A stretch of DNA of 64,000 nt from CAZOWM01 sp964583615. Its GTDB lineage: Bacteria > Spirochaetota > B62-G9 > DRHN01. Positions 18,701-29,223 of the stretch are shown piece after piece. The notes under the pieces were generated by a model. The model saw only the letters and a program-made list of their open reading frames with translations. It searched no databases and was not told the DNA's origin. How positions within the stretch are numbered: the first letter of the stretch is position 1; each line of letters begins with the position of its first letter. The stretch covers positions 1 through 64,000 of the forward strand of contig CAZOWM010000014.1 of assembly GCA_964583615.1 (NCBI GenBank), written 5' to 3'. A program made the position numbers and the translations under genes.

Positions 18701-21700
18701 TCGACAGTGATGGAAACGTGGGTGACGGCACGTTCTGGAACATTCAGGTGAACGAAGGGACGCGGACTGTGATAGGCACCGTGTCCGTAGAAAATGACCT
18801 CATCATATCGAGCCTGGGTACGCTTTCCGGGAACGGGAACACGATATCCGTCGGCGGAGACTGGGACGATCTCGGTTCATTCACGCACGGAAACGGCACG
18901 GTGAGCTATTTTGATTCAGGCAGGACCACGGTCATTTCAGGAGACAACTCCTTTTACAACTTTTCGTGCTCCACCCCGGGGAAAACAATAGAGTTTACAG
19001 CAGGCGACACACAGACAATACAGGGAAGCTTTACCGTACAGGGCGCTCTGGGAAACCCGGTCTCCTTGCAGAGCAGTTCGAGCGGAAGCGAGTGGTATAT
19101 ACACAATGCGGGTGATTCGGAAAATGTCGACTTTGTACGGGTGGGTGACAGCAACAACACTGCAGGCGCGACAAATATCATTACCGCGGATGACAGCATT
19201 GACGACGGCAACAATACACACTGGACGATAAATCTCGTGGAGATCACGTGGTCAGGAGGAACACCCGGAAACGAGACCTCGTGGAACACTGCGGGAAACT
19301 GGGACCTCGGCATCGTGCCCACATCGTCCTACTCCGTCATCATCCCCGCGGGCGCATCCTCCATGCCGGTCCTCGATACAGGTACAGTGACGGTGAAAAA
19401 CCTGACAATCGAGACAGGGGCGAGCCTGGACACAGACGGAAACACGCTGGACATAACAAACTCCCTTGAGAACCGGGGAACTTTGTACAGGCAGGGGGGA
19501 GACAGTGTCAACAAAACGGATTCTAATTCAGGCCTCGTTGTGTACCGCACCGCAGGGGGAGCGATTCAGACCGGGTACACGGGACAGGACTACTACAGAC
19601 TGCTTATCAATGAACCTTCCGCCACCTTTACTCTGGGAAGCGACCTTGACGTAAACGACGACCTGACTATCGCAGGGGGCACGCTCGATGCCGGAAGCAA
19701 CAGCATTTTTGTAGCAGGGAACTGGTCTGTTGCGTCTGGAGCGGTCTTTGACTGCGGAACAGGAACAGCCGTGTTCAACGGAACATCAGACCAGGCGCTC
19801 GAGCCGGGCGGTTCTGCCTTCAATCATCTGACAAAGCAGGGTGGCTCACGGCTCACCGTCACCACGAACAGTCTCACCGTGAACGGCACGCTCACGGTCG
19901 CTGCTGGGGACACGGTCGACATGAACGGGCTCGGTTTCTCCATCGGGACGTTCGTGGACAACGGCACCCTCGAGCTCGACGGTACACAGTCTGTGCAGCA
20001 GATATCAAACATGGACACCGATTCCGGACTTGTCGTGTACAACGGGTCGTCAGGGGGCATAGTCCGCCTCGCCTGGTTTCATGATCTCGAGATAAACAAG
20101 AATGCCCGGACCTTCACCCTGAACGGAGCGATCGACGTAAACGGAGACCTTGCAATCTCTGCAGGAACACTTCGGACAAACAGCAATGACATCACCGTGG
20201 ACGGCGACTGGACGAACACCGGAGGCTTTATTCCAGGCTCTGGGGATGTGGTGTTTGCCACATCTGCGCTCTCCACGGTCACCGGGGACACGACCTTCAA
20301 CAATTTCGTGTGCACCACACCCGGGAAGACGATCCGGTTCTTCGCCAGCTCCACACAGACCGTAAACGGAGTATTTCAGGTGCAGGGCGCCTCAGGAAAC
20401 AATGTGATCCTCGAGAGCAGCTCTTCAGGAACACAGTGGAACATCGATGCGTCGGGGTCGGTGGTGACCTACGCGACGGTTCAGGACAGCGATGCCGGTG
20501 GAGGGAACACGGTTTCTGCTGCAAACTCCACGAACAGCGGGAACAACAACAACTGGGACTTCAACCCGGGAGTGACGATCGTTTCCCGTGAGACCGAGGA
20601 TTCCGACGGAAACGGGCAGATAGACAGAATCAAGTTCACCGCGTTCGAAGCCCTGAACGATGACTTCAGCAGCATTACTGTCACAGTATCCGGATTTGGA
20701 GGAATCGGGTACGAAACCGGAAGCGGCGTGAACGACGAAATCTTTTATGCCACTTTTACAGAGAGCGGATCGAACGACACGGGGAGCACCCCTGACGTTC
20801 AGATAACCGCAAACACGAGCCTGAAGGACTCAGCAGGCGTGAAACCGGTCGTGGTTGACTCGAGCCCGGTCACTCCTGATGACGGGGCGCTTCCTCTGGT
20901 GGAGAGCGTAAGCCCTGGTTCACTCACAGATTCCGAAATCGGAAGTGTGGACGTCACAATACTGTTCAGCGAAGCAATGGACACGGGAACGAATCCGTCT
21001 CAGACACTTTCAGGGCTCGTCACCGAATACACAATCAACGGGAGCTCGTGGGTGAACGGGAGCACGGAGTGGAGGGGAAGCTTCACGTTTTCGGACGACA
21101 ACGAAGAGGACACAGGGACATACGAAGTGAGCGGTTTCTCAGACGCTGCGGGAAACGTCATGGCAGCCGACAGCAGCAAATCGGTAAGCGTTGATACAAA
21201 AAACCCCACGCTGACGGTGGTGAGCATAGGGTCTGACAATGCGGATCCTGGGCGAGCGAAGGCGGGGGACACGGTGACGCTGAGCGTCACGGCGTCTGAG
21301 CCGCTTTCAGGGGCGCCGGTGGTGCAGATTGCGGGGCAGGCTGCGGACAGTGTGGTGGGCGGCGGGCCGTACACTGCGACGCGTTTGATGCAGGCGGGGG
21401 ACCCTGAAGGAGCGGTGGGGTTCAGCATCGACTTTGAGGATGCGGCGGGGAACCCGGGGGTCACGGTGAGTGTGACCACGGATGCGACGGGTGTGGTGTA
21501 TGACGAGTCGGTGCCCACGCTGACGGTGGTGAGCATAGGGTCTGACAATGCGGATCCTGGGCGAGCGANNNNNNNNNNNNNNNNNNNNNNNNNNNNNNNN
21601 NNNNNNNNNNNNNNNNNNNNNNNNNNNNNNNNNNNNNNNNNNNNNNNNNNNNNNNNNNNNNNNNNNNNTCACGGTGAGTGTGACCACGGATGCGACGGGT

Positions 21701-22375
21701 GTGGTGTATGACGAGTCGGTGCCGGCGATAAATAATGGAGTCGTTTCGACTCAGAACGATTACATAGACATCACGTTCAGCGAGGGAGTGTACAACACAG
21801 ACACAGGAACGGGAGCACTCTCGGTATCAGATTTTACACTGTTGTTTTCTCAAAACGGAGGAGATGCAACCGGTGTGGTGATGACGGACATCACGAAAAC
21901 CGGCGGCGGTCCTCTGACAGGCGGGGAGAGTGTGATACGGATCCACATCACTGTCACAGGAGTTTCATCAGGAGATGAGACCGTCGAATTCACTCCGGCT
22001 GACGGGTCGTCGATATTCGACGTTGTGGGAAATGCCGCCGCAGTCACGGAAACCACAGGAGCCACCAGTCTACACAAGGGGCCCTTTGCCGAAGGAACGG
22101 TCATCATAAGAAACAACATCATCAATCCGCGTCGCGGTGAGGTCACGACGGTCAACATCACGGTTCAGAAACGTGAAAAGGTGACGGTGACGGTGTACGA
22201 TCTTGCGGGAGACCCCGTAAAACAGCTCTATAGCACAACAGCAGACATCGGGTTGAACGAGGTGCCCTGGAACGGGAAGAACAAACGCGGAAAAAATGTC
22301 GTTCAGGGTGTGTACTACGTGGTCACGAAAATCGGAAAAAAGAGGTACGTGCACAAGGTACTCGTGGTCAGGTGA
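12772..22375 (+). CDS. Giant repetitive surface protein with DUF2341/LamG and FlgD-like C-terminal domain
   Basis: More than 3,200 residues. A signal peptide (MRARKKTGGNTHRFAVFFIFLVGV..., cleavage near AEAQEW) leads into a DUF2341-type domain (about 20-125) and a LamG/concanavalin-like domain (about 130-400). Next comes a long array of Gly/Ser/Thr-rich beta repeats. Five copies of an NFTCTTPGKTIRF...NNTNWxF module occur near nt 15170, 16910, 17770, 18950 and 20295, interleaved with TWTGT...NW...IPGG modules. Ig-like domains follow, including 103-residue tandem repeats, then a C-terminal FlgD-type Ig domain (VYDLAGDPVKQLY...NVVQGVYYVV). The gap at 21569-21668 breaks the repeats. The frame changes behind it only because 100 N is not the true length. 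The ATG at 12772 has AGGGGTG; a TTG at 12715 is less likely. Probable role: adhesin or extracellular matrix protein. Confidence 0.88.
21205..21721 (+). repeat. Near-identical 309-bp tandem repeats encoding 103-residue Ig-like domains
   Basis: Unit 1 is 21205-21513 (PTLTVVSIGSDNADPGRA...YDESV). Unit 2 begins at 21514 and is identical for the 55 bases before the gap. The sequence behind the gap (21669-21721) is identical to the end of the unit. Base composition is markedly more G-rich than the surrounding array. The number of units hidden in the gap is unknown. Confidence 0.9.
21569..21668. other. Assembly gap (100 N) inside tandem repeats
   Basis: The last known base of unit 2 corresponds to position 21259 of unit 1, and the first base after the gap corresponds to 21461. 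The missing stretch should therefore be 201 bases plus a multiple of 309, which also restores the reading frame. Confidence 0.95.
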
Positions 22376-22462
22376 GCCCTGACCGGGTTTGGAGGGGCGG
22401 GGGAAGAATCGTGAACTGTTTTGTGTTATTCTTAGTACGAGGTTGTATCTGAGAGGACGGCT

Positions 22463-23635
22463 TTGAAAGGGATGAGAAAGACCATAGCAGTAATGATTTT
22501 TCTTCTTGCCCTGAGCACGAGCGCTGCGTTCTCATTCACGGGCGAGGCAGGACCTCCGATGCTCAAGATGGTCTACGGCTCCCGCGCACTCGGTATGGGG
22601 GGCGCGTTCAGCGCGGTTTCAGACGATGTGTACTACATCGACAGCAATCCTGCGGGGGGAAATGTGCAGAAGGTCTCCCAGCTGTCCCTTCTCCATCAGG
22701 AGTGGATAGAGGATACGAACTACGAAGCAATTCGGTTTTCCAGAGGGCTCTGGAACCGGTTTTTCATCGGGTTCGGATTTACCTATCTCTACATTCCTTT
22801 CACCTACTTCGATGAGTGCGGGTACGACAGCGGAGCAAGCGCCCTCATTTCTCAGGGACTCGGAGTGCTCAATCTCGGGTACAAATTGAGCACGTACGAT
22901 ATAACCATTTGCACGAATCTCAAGGTACTGTACAACAATGTTCCTTCCTCTCTGCTTGAAGCGCGGTACGGAAGTAATTTTGAGGATCAAAACTATCTTC
23001 TCTTCGCAGGTGACCTGGGCATTCTTGCGAGAACCGACATGTTGAAAAACTACATTGGTCCTGAGCCGAGCTTGTCGTTCGGGCTGGTGCTGAAAAACGT
23101 CGGATACTGTGAGGTGATAGAAAAGCTCCCCACTGAAGTGCATGCGGGGATTTCCTACAGGCCCATCAGGCCTCTTCTCATATCGGTAGAAGGAGTCTAT
23201 CCTCTATACGAGCCGGTCTACGGAGCGTTTGGTGCGGAATACGATTTCTGGAAGAAACTGTTTATACAGGGCGGCGTGATGCTCAAGGAAAACCCGGTGT
23301 TTTCCGTAGGCGTGGGGTACAAACGCAGGGACCTCGAGATCAACATCTCCTATTCACCCAGTCTGGCTTTTCACAACATGGTCAGCGTCTCTTTGAATTT
23401 CTTCATCGGATCAACCGAGGAAATGGAGAGGCAGAAAAGAATTGAGGCATACATGATTGTGGCTTTGGAGTATTTCGGAGAGAAGAAGTACGATGAAGCG
23501 ATGGAGTTCGTTGCCAGGGTGCTCGAGCTGGACCCGAAAAACAAACGCGCGCTGGGCCTGAAAGAGACGATAGAGAAAAAGAAAAATCTCAAGGAAAAAG
23601 TAGACAACTTCAACAACGGATTATCTCAGGAATAG
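22463..23635 (+). CDS. UPF0164/PorV-like outer-membrane barrel protein with C-terminal TPR
   Basis: After a signal peptide (to about residue 25, SAAFSF) the 390-residue product shows GSRALGMGGAFSAVSDDVYYIDSNPAGG. This motif is typical of the UPF0164 family known from treponemes and of PorV-like barrels. Alternating amphipathic strands continue to about residue 315 (VSVSLNFFIG). A short TPR-like helical tail follows (YMIVALEYFGEKKYDEAMEFVARVLELDPKNKRAL), probably periplasmic. The start is a TTG at 22463 with GAGAGGA at good spacing; the ATG at 22472 is the alternative. It follows the giant surface protein by 87 bases and may help export or anchor it, by analogy to PorV; that link is inference. 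Confidence 0.82.
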   Translation: MKGMRKTIAVMIFLLALSTSAAFSFTGEAGPPMLKMVYGSRALGMGGAFSAVSDDVYYIDSNPAGGNVQKVSQLSLLHQEWIEDTNYEAIRFSRGLWNRFFIGFGFTYLYIPFTYFDECGYDSGASALISQGLGVLNLGYKLSTYDITICTNLKVLYNNVPSSLLEARYGSNFEDQNYLLFAGDLGILARTDMLKNYIGPEPSLSFGLVLKNVGYCEVIEKLPTEVHAGISYRPIRPLLISVEGVYPLYEPVYGAFGAEYDFWKKLFIQGGVMLKENPVFSVGVGYKRRDLEINISYSPSLAFHNMVSVSLNFFIGSTEEMERQKRIEAYMIVALEYFGEKKYDEAMEFVARVLELDPKNKRALGLKETIEKKKNLKEKVDNFNNGLSQE

Positions 23636-23709
23636 TTTTTTCTATTTTCATTTGAAATATTATAATTATATGAGGATAATATCACATCTGTGTAAAGAAG
23701 GGGGAACAG

Positions 23710-24750
23710 ATGGGGAAAAAAAGGTTCATCATGTTGTTCGTTGGGCTCTGTGCGGGACTCGTAGCGTTTTCCGGTTTTTGCGTTTCAGTCGATTGGGTGT
23801 CCGGAGATGTCGCATACAGGCATCTGCAAAATGATTGGGAAGAGCTCGATGTGGGGATGGGTCTTGCTTCCGGAGATATCGTGAAGACAGGCATGAGCAG
23901 TGAGGCAACTCTGGTTGATGAAGGTACGGAAATATTCATACTGGAGAACTCCACCTTTACCGTGTCTGAGAAATATGTGGATGAAAAAAGGAAACCGGGC
24001 TTCATGCTCTTTCTTGGGAGAATGAGGTTTAAACTTACGCGTGGCAGCAAAGAGGAGCCGGAAATACAAACCCAGACCGTCAACCTGACGATTCGGGGAA
24101 CGGAATTCGAGGTGGGGTCCGGGTACGACGGCTCGACGCTGGTGGTGATCGAGGACGGAGTGGTCGCGGTAAAGGGAAACACGCGGGAGCTGGTGCTCGA
24201 GAAAGGCGAAGGAACAGAAGTGGCGTTCGGAGAAGAACCGACTGAAAAATTTGAAGTGATGACCAGGGTGATCGACTGGAACGACTGGTTGAAGCTGTCG
24301 AAGGAAGCTGTCGAAGGAAATGAAGGCGCGCTCCTCGAGAAAATCCTCGCCAGGTTCAGGGAAATAGAGGGAGAGATACGCGAAAATGAGAAAATCAGGG
24401 AAGACGCACTCAAACAAAAGGAAGAATACCTGAAAAAACGTGACGAGTATCTCGCGCAGGAAAAACAGCAGGAAGCCACCGAGTATTCCAAAAGGGGACG
24501 GAGTGTCAGTAAAACAGCCTTTCACGCGTTCGTCAATATCCGTTTTCTGGCGCTCTCCTGCATCGGCCTTGTCGATCTTGCAGACAGTGTCTATTCAGGT
24601 GTTGAGGCTCCTGAGAAGGAACTGACAGATACGTACGATGAAATCCGTTCGATCTACGCACAGATAGAGGAAAAGTATGTGTTCGAGGGAGATAGGGAGC
24701 GTCTGGAGAAAAAGGCAGAAGAAAAAAGAGGATGCAAAAAGCTCTTTTAA
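23710..24750 (+). CDS. FecR-domain periplasmic protein with coiled coil
   Basis: A 346-residue protein with a signal peptide (about 1-25). A FecR domain follows: SGDVAYRHLQNDWEELDVGMGLASGDIVKTG..., later VNLTIRGTEFEVGSGYDGSTLVVIEDGVVAVKGN. From about residue 200 it becomes a highly charged coiled coil (REIEGEIRENEKIREDALKQKEEYLKKRDEYL). It has no sigma/anti-sigma partner beside it, so it is more likely a structural or carbohydrate-binding envelope protein than a FecR-type anti-sigma factor. GGGGGAACAG precedes the ATG. Confidence 0.85.
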   Translation: MGKKRFIMLFVGLCAGLVAFSGFCVSVDWVSGDVAYRHLQNDWEELDVGMGLASGDIVKTGMSSEATLVDEGTEIFILENSTFTVSEKYVDEKRKPGFMLFLGRMRFKLTRGSKEEPEIQTQTVNLTIRGTEFEVGSGYDGSTLVVIEDGVVAVKGNTRELVLEKGEGTEVAFGEEPTEKFEVMTRVIDWNDWLKLSKEAVEGNEGALLEKILARFREIEGEIRENEKIREDALKQKEEYLKKRDEYLAQEKQQEATEYSKRGRSVSKTAFHAFVNIRFLALSCIGLVDLADSVYSGVEAPEKELTDTYDEIRSIYAQIEEKYVFEGDRERLEKKAEEKRGCKKLF

Positions 24751-24797
24751 AACCCATGATCTGAATTGTACATATGTACCAGTGCAAGCCGATCGCT

Positions 24798-25991
24798 ATG
24801 AAGCGAATTCCGAAAAAATCAGTCATTTTTATCATTTTCTTCTTGTGCTGCATTCAAATGTATGCGCAGGAGGCTTATTTTGACGAAGAAGATGAATTTC
24901 TCTATCCTGATTTCACTGTTGAGCACCTTCACGATGAAACGGCACCCGACGACGTAATTCTGCCGTTTATCTTCAACGGATACCTCTATTCGTTTTCTCT
25001 CGGGAACGGAACTCCTCTCTGGAGAATATTCATCGGGGGCGACCTCAGAAACCCCTTCAGTGTACGAAGCGGCACTCTGTATTTTTACGACATATACAAC
25101 AGACTGTATTCCATGGAGCTTTCAGGAGGAAAGCTCGCCTGGAAGACTGAGATTCGTTCCGAAATCATCGGAAAACCGTGTATATACGAAGACCTCGTAA
25201 TCGTGTCGACACAGAAAGGAACCATCTATTTGATCGATTCTGACAACGGTAGAGTTATCTACGAGTACGAAAGCAAGGGCGAGATGAGCGCGCGTTTGAA
25301 CCTTTTTCAAAATCTCGTTGTTGCCTCGTACAAGAATGGACAGATCGTTGCCTACGACATCGCTACGGGAGCGGCCGAGTGGATGTTTACCGCCGGAGGG
25401 ATCATAAACACCGCTCCGGTTATCGAGGATGGGAGGATGTTCTTCGGTGCCTGGGACGACACCTTCTATGTCATCAATGCGGTCAACGGAAAACTGATAT
25501 GGAAGACGTATGTCGGTGAAAATATATCGAGAGATTTTATGGTTTTTGAAAACGAAATAATCCTGTTTTTTTCGAAAGGGCAGATCCTTGGTCTCAACAG
25601 GTACAACGGAGATATCGAATGGGTGAAATATTTCGTGAATATCGAATTCAACTTCAACTATTTTGCAGGAAAGGACAAGTTTTTCATCTTCGTTCCCGAA
25701 CTGATCGCAATGGACCCCGAAGACGGCGGCACAATATTCAGTTACAAGGAGCGTGCTTTTTATTTCTACAAGGAAATGCTTTTTGAAAATATGATCGAAG
25801 GGAAACACCGCCTGACGGACATGGAGAAACTGGAGTTCCTCTCGGACGTGTATTTCTCAGTGAACACGTACCCGCTTCTCCCACCGGTTACCGAAAAAGG
25901 GGAGCTTTCCTATTTTGTTGCCGATGATTCATATTTGTATGTATACGACATTGAAAAAGATTTTTTCATTGTAAAATACAAGCTTGATTGA
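24798..25991 (+). CDS. PQQ-like beta-propeller protein (BamB-like)
   Basis: The product (397 residues from the chosen ATG) has a signal peptide (MKRIPKKSVIFIIFFLCCIQMYAQ). It carries repeated propeller blades such as YLYSFSLGNGTPLWRI, YSMELSGGKLAWKTEI, TIYLIDSDNGRVIYEY, QIVAYDIATGAAEWMF and FYVINAVNGKLIWKTYV. These W-containing blades are shared by BamB and other quinoprotein-like scaffolds; no cofactor-binding residues are evident. An ATG at 24774 is also open but would put eight extra residues ahead of the signal sequence. It lies in the envelope block and probably acts in the periplasm as a scaffold. Confidence 0.85.
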   Translation: MKRIPKKSVIFIIFFLCCIQMYAQEAYFDEEDEFLYPDFTVEHLHDETAPDDVILPFIFNGYLYSFSLGNGTPLWRIFIGGDLRNPFSVRSGTLYFYDIYNRLYSMELSGGKLAWKTEIRSEIIGKPCIYEDLVIVSTQKGTIYLIDSDNGRVIYEYESKGEMSARLNLFQNLVVASYKNGQIVAYDIATGAAEWMFTAGGIINTAPVIEDGRMFFGAWDDTFYVINAVNGKLIWKTYVGENISRDFMVFENEIILFFSKGQILGLNRYNGDIEWVKYFVNIEFNFNYFAGKDKFFIFVPELIAMDPEDGGTIFSYKERAFYFYKEMLFENMIEGKHRLTDMEKLEFLSDVYFSVNTYPLLPPVTEKGELSYFVADDSYLYVYDIEKDFFIVKYKLD

Positions 25992-26001
25992 GGTGTGAGA
26001 T

Positions 26002-26478
26002 ATGAGATGTATGATAAAAGCTGTTGCAGTAGCACTCTGTGTCTGTATTTTCTCGTTATCTGCGTGTGTTTCCTTGAAGCGAAAGGCGGTGCCTGAAGAG
26101 GGGATGAAGGGAAAAATCGTACCGGTGGACCTGCACGGTGAAGAGTTGACGTATCCCGAACTGCAGAAGGTCATCATCAACTGCGTGCCCCTGAAAGACG
26201 GCAGGCTCATGGAAGGACGTTCGATAACCGCAAATCCGGACAAAAGGGGCAATTTCATTGTAAACCTGAAACAAGGTGAATATGCCGTGGAAATTTTTTT
26301 GAAAGGGTTTTTCGTGAAGAGTTTTCAGATCACCATTGAAGAAGGCACTGTCACAGACCTGGAAACACTGAAGCTTCGTGAGATTGAAGCAGGGAGCGGA
26401 GAACCGATAATGGGAGAGAGCGTCGATGGCATGATTCTCAATGAGGGAGACGTGAACATACAACCTCCCTCACAATAA
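26002..26478 (+). CDS. Small lipoprotein with a carboxypeptidase-regulatory-like fold
   Basis: 158 residues; the signal sequence ends in the lipobox LSAC (about residue 22). The mature part contains ANPDKRGNFIVNLKQGEYAVEIFLKGFFVKSF, the pattern of a transthyretin-like/carboxypeptidase-regulatory beta sandwich. It ends in an acidic, Gly/Glu-rich tail. The gene starts 10 bases after the propeller gene stop (AGGTGTGAGAT ahead of the ATG) and is 27 bases ahead of the PEGA gene, so it is part of one transcript. The precise function is unknown. Confidence 0.8.
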   Translation: MRCMIKAVAVALCVCIFSLSACVSLKRKAVPEEGMKGKIVPVDLHGEELTYPELQKVIINCVPLKDGRLMEGRSITANPDKRGNFIVNLKQGEYAVEIFLKGFFVKSFQITIEEGTVTDLETLKLREIEAGSGEPIMGESVDGMILNEGDVNIQPPSQ

Positions 26479-26505
26479 TACAGAGAGCAGCACACATAAA
26501 AAAAA

Positions 26506-29223
26506 GTGAACCGTATAAACCGTTTTGTCATCATTTTTTTCTCCTTTTCTCTGTCTTTTGTTGTGGTTTTTGTTTTTTTCATGCAGAGAAGAGAAAAAGA
26601 ACCGCAGATAATCACGGTGCCTTTCAGGATAGAGGTATACCGGGTTGATCGGCATGTGCTTCCCGAAGCGGACATTTACCTCAATCAGAGATTCATCGGG
26701 AGGTCTGACGAGCGCGGGGTTTTTACCAGGGAAGTCACACTCACAGTGGGAGAATCCTACTCTCTTATAATCGAGCGTGACAGGGAAGGGTACATGTACG
26801 GGCCGTGGGAGACGCGGTTCAAGATGGAGTCAGAAAAAAAGAGGCGGTTGAAGAAAAAAAGGGAACAAGACACCGCGGGGTTTCCTACTCTCGAGGGTGA
26901 ATCCGACATCCTGAACGAGCTCGAGCGCGCGCAGCTCGGCATAGCAGCCAGTTATGAAAAATCTCATTTCCTCGCCTTTGTCGAAGGCCACATGTACTAC
27001 ACGCTTCGCGTCACAGGAAAAAATGGGAGCTTCATCCGGAGCGCGTCGGTTATCATCAACGGAAAAGAAGAAGGGAAAACGGACAAAAACGGGCTGTTCA
27101 CAGTGAAGTACTCAGGAGAAGATTTAAAAAAGGAGAACATTCAGATCATCAAGGAAGGGGAGCACATCTGGATGGATGAGGTTTGGGTGAGACCTGATGC
27201 GCTCATCGATGTTCTGCTGCATCAGCTGCTTCTCGTCGACCTTGCAATCAACACCGAGTACTATGATGTGATCAGGGGTGTGGAGAATGCCGAAGTGTAC
27301 CTCAACGGAACATACATGGGCAAGACCGACGAGGACGGCCTTTATTCCTTCACCTACGAAAACGATGATGGTGTTGACGGACCTCTCGACATCGTTATCC
27401 GAAATCCAGAAGGATACCTGCCGAATATACTCAAAAAGGCCTTTTTCATAGCGCAGGACCTGCCGAAGCTCTCCGTCACGAGCTTTGCATACAGAAAGAA
27501 TGTGGTATTTCCGAAAATTGCGGTCATGCCTTTTACCGTGCAGGAGAGCAAAGACTATTTTCTCAAGAGACAGGCGGAAGAATTGAGGAGAAAAATCGAG
27601 GATTTTCTCAGCGCGGAGGCTTCATTCGAGATCGCGGAGAGCAGAACGGTTGCCCGGTTGTTTCGGCAGTTCAACATCGACTACTGGAGGGAAAATGCTC
27701 AGTGGACGTGGAAGGATATTCCGCTTATAAAAAAGGAGCTCGATGCGTACATATACGGGACTGTCGGACAAAAGGACAACAGGCTGATCGTTCGGCTGCT
27801 CTGCGTCGACTACTTCGGAGACACAATAGTGGAAATCGACCAGCTTGTGAGTCAGCGTGAGCTCCAGTCTCTGTCAGAGAACATTGTGACTGAAATAAAG
27901 GAGAGCTTTCCCATAGAGGGGAACATAATCACCGTGCAGAAGGATGTGAGTATCAACATCGGGCGCATGCACGGCGTGAACACCGAAAATCTGTTTTACG
28001 GGTTCACCGACTATTTCGATGATTCAAAGAAAGCATACGCGAAAAAGCGGGTGGTGAAGCTTGCAGTGACCGAAACCGCGCAAACGACAGCAAAGGGGGC
28101 CCTCATTGACATTGTCGAAGGATATCTGGTCGAGCCGGGTGTAAAGGTGAAGCGGTATGTGAAGAGCGCTGTGGAGGAAGAGGATGTCGATGTGCGCATT
28201 GCCGTGACCTCAAAGAGAAAACCCGTATCGGAGGCTAATGTGTACGTCGACGACAATTGGTTCGGGCAGACCGACAGCGAAGGGAAACTCAGTGTTGTGG
28301 TAAAGGCCAACATCAATATCGATTTTCTCGTCTACAAGGAAGGATATGTGCCGGGTGAGCTGTCAACGCGGTTCAGCGGGAAAACGGCAACACTCGAGTT
28401 CGATCTCAAACAGGGAGAAACCCAGTTCTGGGTTGACTCTGATCCGAGGGGGGCTCTCATATTCATCGACGGCGAGTTCAAAGGGGTGACGCCGGCGGAT
28501 GAACAGCCGATTGAAGTTCCGTACGGGTTTCATCTCCTCGAACTGGAGATTGCGGGGTACAAGAAGCACCGAAAGTACCTGAACTTCAGCGAGAAAAAGG
28601 TGTCTCTGACAGGAAAAGAGATCGTACTGCTCTTTCCGGATTTCATCAAACGGGCGGAAGACGCATACGAAACAGGAGACATCGAAGAGGCGCTCAACGT
28701 ACTGGTAAACATCCCGCAGGACCACCCTGATTACCGGGAGGCAATGGAGTTTGCGGGATTTATAGCCCTCAAGGATCTCAAGGATTATTCACTTTCCATC
28801 GATTTCTACAGGAAATCGATTGAGGGCCCTGAGGGAGAAATTAGAGAGGCAAAAAACCTGTTTTCGTATTATAATTTAGCTCAAGCATACTATAACGAAG
28901 CCGAGGCATATTTTCATGAGGACCCGATAAAAGCGCAGTACAACTACCTGCAGGCAGTGCAAAACTTTGAAACCGTCAAGAGCAGAAGAAGCCGGTTTCC
29001 GGAAAAAGAGCGCCAGAATATCCTCTTCTATCTTTCGGTGTGCTACCAGAAACTGTACTATATTACACTGAGCAGTGAGTATTTGACACGAGCGTACTAC
29101 TCGTGGAACGATTATTTCGACTTCTTCCCAAAAGATTTAATGAAAGACACCGAGTTCGAACAACAGTACTACATCGCAAAATCCTATCGAGAGGAGGCTG
29201 AAAGGCTGAAAGGTGAGAGGTAA
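26506..29223 (+). CDS. Large PEGA/CsgG-like/TPR envelope protein
   Basis: The 905-residue product starts with one N-terminal membrane anchor (about 6-27). Several PEGA-like or transthyretin-like beta domains follow (VYLNGTYMGKTDEDGLYSF; VNVYVDDNWFGQTDSEGKLSV-type). A central CsgG/TolB-N-like domain (IAVMPFTVQESKDYFLKRQAEELRRKI...YGTVGQKDNRLIV) comes next. A classical PEGA domain (FWVDSDPRGALIFIDGEFKGVTP) and C-terminal TPR-like helices (from about 715) finish the protein. The start is a GTG at 26506 without a strong ribosome-binding site, suggesting coupling to the lipoprotein gene. Such combinations sit in the periplasm and are thought to bind peptidoglycan or scaffold outer-membrane complexes; the role here is inferred. 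Confidence 0.83.
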   Translation: MNRINRFVIIFFSFSLSFVVVFVFFMQRREKEPQIITVPFRIEVYRVDRHVLPEADIYLNQRFIGRSDERGVFTREVTLTVGESYSLIIERDREGYMYGPWETRFKMESEKKRRLKKKREQDTAGFPTLEGESDILNELERAQLGIAASYEKSHFLAFVEGHMYYTLRVTGKNGSFIRSASVIINGKEEGKTDKNGLFTVKYSGEDLKKENIQIIKEGEHIWMDEVWVRPDALIDVLLHQLLLVDLAINTEYYDVIRGVENAEVYLNGTYMGKTDEDGLYSFTYENDDGVDGPLDIVIRNPEGYLPNILKKAFFIAQDLPKLSVTSFAYRKNVVFPKIAVMPFTVQESKDYFLKRQAEELRRKIEDFLSAEASFEIAESRTVARLFRQFNIDYWRENAQWTWKDIPLIKKELDAYIYGTVGQKDNRLIVRLLCVDYFGDTIVEIDQLVSQRELQSLSENIVTEIKESFPIEGNIITVQKDVSINIGRMHGVNTENLFYGFTDYFDDSKKAYAKKRVVKLAVTETAQTTAKGALIDIVEGYLVEPGVKVKRYVKSAVEEEDVDVRIAVTSKRKPVSEANVYVDDNWFGQTDSEGKLSVVVKANINIDFLVYKEGYVPGELSTRFSGKTATLEFDLKQGETQFWVDSDPRGALIFIDGEFKGVTPADEQPIEVPYGFHLLELEIAGYKKHRKYLNFSEKKVSLTGKEIVLLFPDFIKRAEDAYETGDIEEALNVLVNIPQDHPDYREAMEFAGFIALKDLKDYSLSIDFYRKSIEGPEGEIREAKNLFSYYNLAQAYYNEAEAYFHEDPIKAQYNYLQAVQNFETVKSRRSRFPEKERQNILFYLSVCYQKLYYITLSSEYLTRAYYSWNDYFDFFPKDLMKDTEFEQQYYIAKSYREEAERLKGER

